Part shown: positions 57,166 through 64,000 of the stretch, in pieces
Numbering within the stretch: the stretch's first letter is position 1
Layout: every line of letters begins with the position of its first letter
NCBI RefSeq assembly: GCF_000218565.1
Contig: NC_015684.1
Coordinates: 2,356,001-2,420,000 of the forward strand
Source of the DNA: Afipia carboxidovorans OM5
GTDB taxonomy: Bacteria > Pseudomonadota > Alphaproteobacteria > Rhizobiales > Xanthobacteraceae
Direction: 5' to 3'
Length of the DNA: 64,000 nucleotides
Translations under genes and position numbers: made by a program
The notes under the pieces: model-generated
Seen by the model: only the letters and a program-made list of their open reading frames with translations
What the model was told of the DNA's origin: nothing
Databases searched by the model: none

Positions 57166-59907
57166 ATGAATCTCGTCATTGTGGAGTCGCCTGCGAAGGC
57201 CAAGACGATCAATAAGTACCTGGGCTCCTCCTACGAGGTTCTGGCCTCCTACGGCCATGTCCGCGACCTGCCGGCCAAGAACGGATCGGTCGACCCGGAC
57301 GCCAATTTCCAGATGATCTGGGAGACAGACCCCAAGGCGGCGAGCCGGCTCAACGATATCGCCAAGGCGCTCAAGGGCGCGGACAAACTGATCCTCGCAA
57401 CCGACCCTGATCGCGAGGGCGAGGCGATCTCCTGGCATGTTCTGGAGGTGATGAAGCAGAAGCGCGCGCTGAAGGATCAGAAGGTCGAGCGCGTCGTCTT
57501 CAACGCCATCACCAAGCAGTCTGTCACCGAGGCGATGAACAACCCCCGCCAGATCGATGGCGCGCTGGTCGATGCCTATATGGCCCGCCGCGCGCTCGAC
57601 TATCTCGTCGGCTTCACGCTATCCCCGGTGCTGTGGCGCAAGCTGCCGGGCGCGCGCTCGGCCGGCCGCGTGCAGTCGGTGGCGCTCCGCCTCGTCTGCG
57701 ACCGCGAGATCGAGATCGAGAAATTCGTCGCCCGTGAATACTGGTCGCTGGTGGCGACGCTCGCCACGCCGCGCAACGACACCTTCGAGGCGCGGCTCGT
57801 CGGCGCCGACGGTAAGAAAATCCAGCGCCTCGACATTGGCACCGGCGCGGAAGCCGAAGACTTCAAGAAGGCGCTGGAGACGGCTGCCTTCACCGTCTCG
57901 CTGGTGGAAGCGAAGCCCGCGCGGCGCAATCCGCAGGCGCCCTTCACCACTTCGACGCTGCAGCAGGAAGCAAGCCGCAAGCTCGGCTTTGCGCCCTCGC
58001 ACACCATGCGGATCGCCCAGCGCCTTTATGAGGGCATCGACATCGGCGGCGAGACCACCGGTCTCATCACCTATATGCGAACCGACGGCGTCTCGATCGC
58101 GCCCGAGGCCATTCCGGCGCTGCGCAAGGTGATCGCCGAGGAGTATGGCAGCAATTACGTGCCGAGCGCGCCGCGCCAGTACACCTCCAAGGCGAAAAAC
58201 GCGCAGGAAGCGCACGAAGCGATCCGCCCGACCGACGTCTCGCGCCGCCCGGCCAAGCTGAAGGCGCGGCTCGATAACGATCAGTATCGTCTCTACGAAT
58301 TGATCTGGATGCGCGCGATCGCGAGCCAGATGGAATCCGCTGAACTCGAGCGCACCACCGTCGACATCACCGCGAAGGCTGGTGCGCGCACGCTTGAACT
58401 GCGCGCCTCCGGTCAGGTCGTGAAGTTCGACGGCTTTCTTGCAGTCTATCAGGAAGGCCGCGATGACGACCCGGAAGACGAAGAAAGCCGCCGCCTGCCC
58501 GCGATGAGCGAGGGCGAGGCGCTGAAGCGCGAAAGCCTCGCGGTGACGCAGCACTTCACAGAGCCGCCGCCGCGCTACTCCGAAGCCTCGCTCGTCAAGC
58601 GCATGGAAGAGCTCGGCATCGGCCGGCCTTCGACCTACGCGTCGATCCTGCAGGTGTTGAAGGATCGCGGCTACGTCAAGCTCGAGAAGAAACGCCTCTC
58701 CGCCGAGGACAAGGGCCGCGTCGTTGTCGCGTTCCTGCAGAAGTTTTTTGCGCGCTACGTCGAGTTCGATTTCACCGCCGATCTCGAAGAGCAGCTCGAC
58801 AAGATTTCCAACAACGAAGTCGCCTGGAAGAACGTGCTCTCGGACTTCTGGCGCGATTTCATCGGCGCCGTCGACGAGATCAAGGACGTCAAGGTCAGCG
58901 AAGTTCTCGACGTGCTCGACGCCATGCTCGGTGAGCACATCTACGAGCCGCGCGCCGATGGCGGCGATCCGCGCCAGTGCCCGAGTTGCGGCACCGGTCG
59001 GCTCAACCTCAAGGCCGGCAAGTTCGGCGCCTTCGTCGGCTGCTCGAACTATCCCGAGTGCCGCTACACTCGTCCGCTCGCTGCTTCCAGCGGCACAAGC
59101 GACCGTGTGCTCGGCAAGGATCCGAAGACCAACCTCGACGTTGCGGTGAAAGCCGGACGGTTTGGCCCCTACATCCAACTCGGCGAGCCCAATGATTACG
59201 CTGAGGGCGAGAAGCCCAAGCGCGCGGGCATTCCGAAGAACATGTCGCCTGCCGACGTTGAGCTCGATCTCGCGATCAAGCTATTGTCGCTGCCGCGCGA
59301 TGTGGGTCCTCACCCCGAGGATGGCGAGATCATCACCGCGGGCATCGGCCGCTTCGGCCCGTTCGTGCGCCACGGCAAGACCTATGCGAGCCTCGAAGCT
59401 GGCGATGACGTCTACACGATCGGTCTCAATCGCGCGGTGACGCTGATTGCCGAGAAGATCGCCAAGGGCCCGAGCCGCCGCTTCGGTGCCGACCCCGGCA
59501 AGGAAGTCGGCGACTATCCGGCGCGCGGCGGCAAGATCATGCTCAAGAAGGGCCGCTACGGCGCGTACGTCACGATCGACGGCATCAATGCCACGATCCC
59601 CGACGACAAGGAGCCTGACCAGATCACCCTTGAAGAGGCGATCGCGCTGATCGAGGCTCGCGCCGCAAAGGGCGGCAAGGCCAAGCGTGCGCCGAAGAAG
59701 GCCGCGGCGAAGAAAGCCGCGCCCAAGAAAAAGGCCACCGCCAAAAAGAAAGCCGACAGCGAGCCTGAGAGCGGCGCGAAACCTGCCAAGAAGGCAGCCA
59801 CACGCACGGCGCCCAAGGCCCGCACCAGCACCGCGAAACCTGCGGCCAAAACGGCTGCGAAGGCCAAGCCCACGGCGAAGAAGAGCGCCGGAAAAGCACG
59901 CGGATAA
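57166..59907 (+). CDS. topA: DNA topoisomerase I
   Basis: Relaxes negative supercoils. The 913 residues begin MNLVIVESPAKAKTINKYLG with the Toprim domain (DPDREGEAISWH). The active-site region has GLITYMRTDGVSI with the catalytic tyrosine. A zinc-ribbon part is visible (QCPSCGTGRLNLKAGKFGAF, CSNYPECRYTRPL), followed by repeated FGPxIxx-type segments and a Lys/Ala-rich basic tail of about 90 residues. The longer frame starting at 57124 lacks support. Its stop overlaps the rnr start. Confidence 0.96.
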   Translation: MNLVIVESPAKAKTINKYLGSSYEVLASYGHVRDLPAKNGSVDPDANFQMIWETDPKAASRLNDIAKALKGADKLILATDPDREGEAISWHVLEVMKQKRALKDQKVERVVFNAITKQSVTEAMNNPRQIDGALVDAYMARRALDYLVGFTLSPVLWRKLPGARSAGRVQSVALRLVCDREIEIEKFVAREYWSLVATLATPRNDTFEARLVGADGKKIQRLDIGTGAEAEDFKKALETAAFTVSLVEAKPARRNPQAPFTTSTLQQEASRKLGFAPSHTMRIAQRLYEGIDIGGETTGLITYMRTDGVSIAPEAIPALRKVIAEEYGSNYVPSAPRQYTSKAKNAQEAHEAIRPTDVSRRPAKLKARLDNDQYRLYELIWMRAIASQMESAELERTTVDITAKAGARTLELRASGQVVKFDGFLAVYQEGRDDDPEDEESRRLPAMSEGEALKRESLAVTQHFTEPPPRYSEASLVKRMEELGIGRPSTYASILQVLKDRGYVKLEKKRLSAEDKGRVVVAFLQKFFARYVEFDFTADLEEQLDKISNNEVAWKNVLSDFWRDFIGAVDEIKDVKVSEVLDVLDAMLGEHIYEPRADGGDPRQCPSCGTGRLNLKAGKFGAFVGCSNYPECRYTRPLAASSGTSDRVLGKDPKTNLDVAVKAGRFGPYIQLGEPNDYAEGEKPKRAGIPKNMSPADVELDLAIKLLSLPRDVGPHPEDGEIITAGIGRFGPFVRHGKTYASLEAGDDVYTIGLNRAVTLIAEKIAKGPSRRFGADPGKEVGDYPARGGKIMLKKGRYGAYVTIDGINATIPDDKEPDQITLEEAIALIEARAAKGGKAKRAPKKAAAKKAAPKKKATAKKKADSEPESGAKPAKKAATRTAPKARTSTAKPAAKTAAKAKPTAKKSAGKARG

Positions 59908-62255
59908 TGAAAAAGCAGCATGACGCGAACGATGATTTTCCCGACAGGGAGAGTATCGTCGCGTTCATCAGAGAGCATCCTGGCGAGGCCAACACGCGCG
60001 AACTCGCGCGGCATTTCGGCCTCAAGAACGACTCCCGCGCGGCGCTGCGCAAGATCTTGCACGAACTCGTCGACGACGGCGTGATCGCCAAGAAAGGCCG
60101 CCGCATTCAGGACGCGCGTTCACTGCCGCCGACCCTTGTTGCCGACATCGTTAAACAGGATGCGGATGGCGAACTGATCGCCGTGCCAGCCGAATGGGCC
60201 GAGGATATCGACGGCCCCGCCCCCGTGATCGAAATCCATACGCCGCGGCGACCGAAGCCCGGCACCGTTGCCGGCATCGGCGAGCGCGTGCTGCTGCGGC
60301 TGGAGACGCGCGAGCGTGGCGCGAAGGCTGCGCCTTATGTCGGCCGCGTCATCAAGGTGCTCGAGAAGACGCGCCACCGCCTGCTCGGCATCTTCCGCTC
60401 GCAGCCGCAGGGTGGCGGCCGGATGATTCCGATCGACAAGAAGCAGGCCGGGCGCGAACTTGCCATCGCCGCTGCCGACACCGGCAATGCCGAGGACGGC
60501 GACCTCATCGGCGTCGAACTGATCCGCTCACGCGGCTATGGTCTGCCGGCGGGACGCGTGCGCGAACGTCTCGGCTCGATCGCTACCGAGAAGGCGATCA
60601 GCCTGATTGCGATTCACGCCCACGAGATTCCGCTGGAATTTCCCCGCGCCGCGGTCACTGAGGCGGAAGCCGCGAAGCAGGCAAGCCTGAAGGGCCGCGA
60701 GGACTGGCGCGATCTGCCGCTCGTCACTATCGACCCTCCCGACGCCAAGGATCATGACGACGCGGTGCATGCCACTCCCGATGACGATCCTGCCAACAAG
60801 GGCGGTTATATCGTCACCGTTGCGATTGCCGACGTCGCATTCTATGTGCGGCCGGATTCCGCGCTTGACCGCGAGGCATTGAAGCGTGGCAACTCGGTGT
60901 ACTTTCCGGATCGCGTCGTGCCGATGCTGCCCGAGCGCATCTCCAACGATCTCTGCTCGCTGAAGCCGGGTGAGCCGCGCGGCTCCATTGCCGTGCGTCT
61001 CGTGATCGGCGCGGACGGTCGCAAACGCTCGCACAGCTTCCATCGTATCCTGATGCGCTCCGCCGCGCGGTTGGCCTACGCGCAGGTGCAAGCTGCAATC
61101 GACAGCCGCCCCGACGAGACGACGGCCCCCCTGCTCGCACCGATCCTCGCCCCGCTCTATGCTGCCTACCGGCTTGTGAAGCGCGCGCGCGACGAGCGCG
61201 ATCCGCTCGAACTGGAGTTACCGGAACGCAAGATTCTTCTGAAGGTCGATGGCCACGTCGACCGCGTGGTGACACCGGAGCGGCTCGATGCGCATCGCCT
61301 GATCGAGGAATTCATGATCCTCGCCAACGTCGCCGCCGCCGAGACGCTGGAGAAGAAGGCGCTGCCGCTGATCTATCGTGTCCACGACCAGCCCTCGCAG
61401 GAGAAGGTACACAACCTTCATGAATTCCTGCGCACGCTCGACATGCCGTTCACCAAGTCCGGTGCGCTGCGGCCCGCGGTGTTCAACCGCATCCTCGCGC
61501 AGGTGAAAGGCCGCGACACCGAATCTCTCGTCAACGAAGTTGTGCTGCGCTCACAGGCGCAGGCCGAATACGCTTCCGAGAACTACGGCCATTTCGGTCT
61601 CAACCTGCATCGTTATGCGCATTTCACATCGCCTATCAGGCGATATGCGGACCTGATCGTGCATCGCGCATTAATCCGCGCGCTCGGCCTCGGCGACGGC
61701 GCCCTGCCCGAGCACGAGACGCTGCAGACACTCGGTGAAGTTGCGGCCGCGATCTCGCTCACCGAACGCCGCGCGATGAAGGCGGAGCGCGAGACAGCCG
61801 ATCGCCTGATTGCACATTTCCTCGCTGACCGCGTCGGCGCAACGTTTCAGGGGCGCATCTCGGGCGTCACGCGCGCGGGTCTGTTCGTCAAGCTGAACGA
61901 TACCGGCGCCGATGGCCTTATTCCCGTGCGCTCGCTCGGCAGCGAATTCTTCCACTTCGATGAAGCCCGCCATGCCCTGATCGGCACACGCAGCGGTGCC
62001 ATGCACAGACTGGGTGACGCCGTCGAGGTTCGTCTGGTAGAAGCAGCGCCGGTTGCAGGCGCGCTGCGGTTCGAGCTTCTGTCCGAAGCGGTTCCCGCCC
62101 CTCGCGGCAAGCGCGCTTTCAATGGGCGAAACCATGCCGACAACAAGCGGCGCGGCAAGCTTAAGTCCGCGTCGAAGGCCAAGGAACGAAGCCGGAAGGG
62201 CAAGGCGCGCAAGAGCGGCAAAGCCAAGCCGGGCAAACCGAAACGAGGCAAGTAA
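59907..62255 (+). CDS. rnr: ribonuclease R
   Basis: 3'-5' exoribonuclease of the RNB family degrading structured RNA. The 782 residues have an N-terminal HTH-like part, cold-shock domains, an RNB domain (TIDPPDAKDHDDAVHATPD with catalytic aspartates, HRYAHFTSPIRRYADLIVHR), an S1 domain (GRISGVTRAGLFVKLNDTGA) and a Lys-rich tail. ATG overlaps the topA stop (TAATG). The next gene starts on its stop codon, forming a tight operon. Confidence 0.95.
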   Translation: MKKQHDANDDFPDRESIVAFIREHPGEANTRELARHFGLKNDSRAALRKILHELVDDGVIAKKGRRIQDARSLPPTLVADIVKQDADGELIAVPAEWAEDIDGPAPVIEIHTPRRPKPGTVAGIGERVLLRLETRERGAKAAPYVGRVIKVLEKTRHRLLGIFRSQPQGGGRMIPIDKKQAGRELAIAAADTGNAEDGDLIGVELIRSRGYGLPAGRVRERLGSIATEKAISLIAIHAHEIPLEFPRAAVTEAEAAKQASLKGREDWRDLPLVTIDPPDAKDHDDAVHATPDDDPANKGGYIVTVAIADVAFYVRPDSALDREALKRGNSVYFPDRVVPMLPERISNDLCSLKPGEPRGSIAVRLVIGADGRKRSHSFHRILMRSAARLAYAQVQAAIDSRPDETTAPLLAPILAPLYAAYRLVKRARDERDPLELELPERKILLKVDGHVDRVVTPERLDAHRLIEEFMILANVAAAETLEKKALPLIYRVHDQPSQEKVHNLHEFLRTLDMPFTKSGALRPAVFNRILAQVKGRDTESLVNEVVLRSQAQAEYASENYGHFGLNLHRYAHFTSPIRRYADLIVHRALIRALGLGDGALPEHETLQTLGEVAAAISLTERRAMKAERETADRLIAHFLADRVGATFQGRISGVTRAGLFVKLNDTGADGLIPVRSLGSEFFHFDEARHALIGTRSGAMHRLGDAVEVRLVEAAPVAGALRFELLSEAVPAPRGKRAFNGRNHADNKRRGKLKSASKAKERSRKGKARKSGKAKPGKPKRGK

Positions 62256-62701
62256 TGGACAGCGCGACCGCGCAACGCCCGACGACCTGGACACCGGCCG
62301 CTGCGGAACCGGAAAAGCGCGATCTCTGGACTGCGATGCTTCGCGGCGCGCGCGGGCGTTGCCCGAACTGCGGCGAAGGCAAACTGTTCCGTGCTTTCCT
62401 GAAAACGCACGACCATTGCTCGGCCTGCGGCGAGACGTTCAGTCATCATCGCGCCGACGATCTGCCCGCCTATCTCGTCATTGTGGTCGTCGGTCACCTC
62501 GTGGTCCCAATGATCCTGTGGACCGAAACCAACTTCGCGCCACCGATTCCAGTGCAACTTGCGATCTATCTGCCGTTCACGCTGATCATGTCGCTTGTGC
62601 TGCTGCAGCCGATCAAGGGCGCGGTGGTCGGCCTGCAATGGGCGCTGCGGATGCACGGCTTCGACGAAGGCGCTGCGGACGCAAAGAACCCCTACATCTG
62701 A
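62255..62701 (+). CDS. DUF983 family membrane protein
   Basis: 148 residues. A zinc-ribbon-like GRCPNCGEGKLFRAFLKTHD with HCSACGETFSHHRADD is followed by two membrane segments (YLVIVVVGHLVVPMILWTET and IPVQLAIYLPFTLIMSLVLL). The DUF983 family is widespread in alphaproteobacteria and its function is not known. Overlaps the rnr stop by one base and precedes the NUDIX gene. Confidence 0.9.
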   Translation: MDSATAQRPTTWTPAAAEPEKRDLWTAMLRGARGRCPNCGEGKLFRAFLKTHDHCSACGETFSHHRADDLPAYLVIVVVGHLVVPMILWTETNFAPPIPVQLAIYLPFTLIMSLVLLQPIKGAVVGLQWALRMHGFDEGAADAKNPYI

Positions 62702-62714
62702 CGCCGCACGTCGC

Positions 62715-63446
62715 ATGAACGCTCCCGCTGCAAATTCCGTTCACCATCCCTATTGCCGGCCGCGGGACTCCGCGACGCTCATTCTGGTGGATCGCAGCGG
62801 CTCGGTGCCGAAGGTGCTGCTGGGACGGCGGCACGAAAAGGTCGTGTTCATGCCGGGCAAGCTCGTCTTTCCCGGCGGCAGCGTCGAGTCGACCGACCAT
62901 CGCATTCCGCTCGCAGCCGATCTGCCCTCTGCCCTCACCGAGAAGCTTGTCGCCGGCAGCCCGAAGACGGCGCCTGCCCGCGCCCGCGCTCTTGCTGTCA
63001 CCGCCATTCGTGAGGCGTGCGAGGAAACCGGTTTGTGCCTTGGCCGCAAGCCGTCGTCGCCACTCACACCGTCACAAATGGCGGCGCTGAAGGGCGAGTG
63101 GACGCCGTTCGCGCAAGCAGGACTGCTCCCCGATCCGTCGCAACTTTATCTGATCGCGCGCGCCATCACGCCGCCAGGGCTGATCCGGCGCTTCGATACG
63201 CGCTTCTTCACCGCAGATGCGTCGGCGATCGCACACTCCGTCGGCGGTGTCGTGAATGCCAATGCCGAACTCGTCGAACTGATCTGGCTCGAGCTCGGCG
63301 CCTCGCCGCTTGCCGACATGCACCACATGACCCGAAGCGTGCTGAGCGAACTCGAGGCGCGGCTTGCCAAGGGGCCCCTCACCCACCGGGCCGAGGTTCC
63401 GTTCTTTCACTTCCGCAATGGCGAGAAGCTGCGCGACACGCTGTGA
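62715..63446 (+). CDS. NUDIX hydrolase with split NUDIX box
   Basis: 243 residues. FMPGKLVFPGGSVEST is the first part of the NUDIX signature and AIREACEETGLCLG the catalytic helix, but about 35 residues of polar sequence separate them. This insertion resembles NUDT19/CoA-type NUDIX proteins. The substrate is unknown, probably a nucleoside diphosphate derivative. It follows the DUF983 gene by 13 nt on the same strand. Confidence 0.88.
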   Translation: MNAPAANSVHHPYCRPRDSATLILVDRSGSVPKVLLGRRHEKVVFMPGKLVFPGGSVESTDHRIPLAADLPSALTEKLVAGSPKTAPARARALAVTAIREACEETGLCLGRKPSSPLTPSQMAALKGEWTPFAQAGLLPDPSQLYLIARAITPPGLIRRFDTRFFTADASAIAHSVGGVVNANAELVELIWLELGASPLADMHHMTRSVLSELEARLAKGPLTHRAEVPFFHFRNGEKLRDTL

Positions 63447-63511
63447 CGCGGCGGCACGCATTGCGAAACCGATAGCGGGGCATCCGGGTGGACGTTAGAT
63501 TTGCCGCCGTC

Positions 63512-64000
63512 ATGACCCCGGCCACGCCTCAACCCACAAGCCAGAGCTGGTTACGGCGCGCGGGCGGCGCCGTGTCCATCCTCGTGCACCTCGGGCTGCT
63601 CGGCTTGATTATCATGGGGTCGGGCGTGAAGCTTTACGATCACGCACCGCCGCCTTCGATCGATGTCGAGCTTGTTCCGCCTAGCGAGGCTCCGCCGGAA
63701 GGCCTCAGCCTTCCGCAGCTTGATCCGACGCCTCCAGCCGAGACCGAATCCGCACAAGCGACAGAGACACCCGAGCCTCCGAAGCCCGAAGAAGCTCCGA
63801 CTCCTCTGCAAGTCATCACGCCCGCGCCCACCCCGGCAGAGCCTGCGCCCTCACCGGCCGAAGTTACCGCCTTGTCCGGCGCGCCGGTGGTCGAGCCCGA
63901 CGTGATGAACCTCTACGGCGATCCGTTCCTCACCGGCGGCGGCTTCACCGAGGAGAAGGAAGCCGCCCATCTCAAGAAGGACATCGTCGCGGCATTCCGC
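63512..64000 (+). CDS. TonB/TolA-like envelope protein, partial at right window edge
   Basis: 163 residues to the window edge, continuing beyond. An N-terminal anchor helix (GGAVSILVHLGLLGLIIMGS) is followed by a Pro/Glu-rich segment (PSEAPPEGLSLPQLDPTP and TPLQVITPAPTPAEPAPS), the typical spacer of TonB/TolA-like proteins. The C-terminal domain is not in the window, so the exact family cannot be fixed. An in-frame GTG at 63488 could be an alternative start. Confidence 0.65.
   Translation, partial: MTPATPQPTSQSWLRRAGGAVSILVHLGLLGLIIMGSGVKLYDHAPPPSIDVELVPPSEAPPEGLSLPQLDPTPPAETESAQATETPEPPKPEEAPTPLQVITPAPTPAEPAPSPAEVTALSGAPVVEPDVMNLYGDPFLTGGGFTEEKEAAHLKKDIVAAFR

Overview
The window looks like the chromosome of an alphaproteobacterium of the Bradyrhizobium/Afipia/Oligotropha group (Nitrobacteraceae). 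This is inferred from the GC-rich coding DNA, the gene order relA-pdxJ-acpS-lepB-rnc-era...recO, a two-cysteine alphaproteobacterial porin, dapA-mscL-smpB, the gatCAB genes, and pyrB next to a degenerate pyrC. The species cannot be fixed from sequence reading alone. No rRNA, CRISPR array, phage or plasmid replication genes were seen.

Layout. 1-10.8 kb is a long minus-strand housekeeping run: parC (cut by the window edge), recO, two unknown genes, era, rnc, lepB, acpS, pdxJ, relA/spoT and rpoZ. Several junctions overlap by 4 nt. 11-20.3 kb is mixed: a NYN-domain protein overlapping a family 5 uracil-DNA glycosylase, a PrxQ-type peroxiredoxin, smpB, mscL, dapA, a soluble lytic transglycosylase, an alpha/beta hydrolase, two kinds of intergenic palindromic repeat, and a porin. 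A tRNA-Ser(GCT) at 20.96 kb marks the left edge of an AT-richer accessory region of about 13 kb (21.05-34.4 kb).

The accessory region holds surface-polysaccharide genes: a phytanoyl-CoA-dioxygenase-like protein, a hexapeptide acyltransferase, an intact IS3-family element that has cut off the N-terminal part of a Wza-type export gene, a Wzy/WaaL-like membrane protein and a WcaJ-type initiating phosphotransferase. It also has two H-NS-like paralogues facing away from each other across AT-rich DNA. Beside them is a compact module: a small protein with a Tat-like signal, divergent from a PqqD-HprK fusion protein that overlaps a nucleotidyltransferase-fold gene. The region ends at the C-terminal remnant of an O-GlcNAc-transferase-like gene. 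The kinase/PqqD/nucleotidyltransferase/small-peptide module is the best candidate for a little-described system.

34.8-43 kb carries a chemoreceptor next to an orphan periplasmic binding protein, a YcaC-like hydrolase, pirin with a divergent LysR regulator (a perfect 20-bp palindrome covers the regulator start), a Sel1-repeat protein and a 46-residue lysine-rich histone-H1-like protein. 43-49 kb is the gat region (gatC, a 59-residue gene, gatA, an unknown gene, chorismate mutase, a patatin lipoprotein, gatB). 49-64 kb is ruvX, a CPBP protease, an AidB-like dehydrogenase, pyrB, a pyrC lacking its metal-binding histidines, plsY, dprA, topA, rnr, a DUF983 protein, a NUDIX hydrolase and the start of a TonB/TolA-like gene cut by the right edge.
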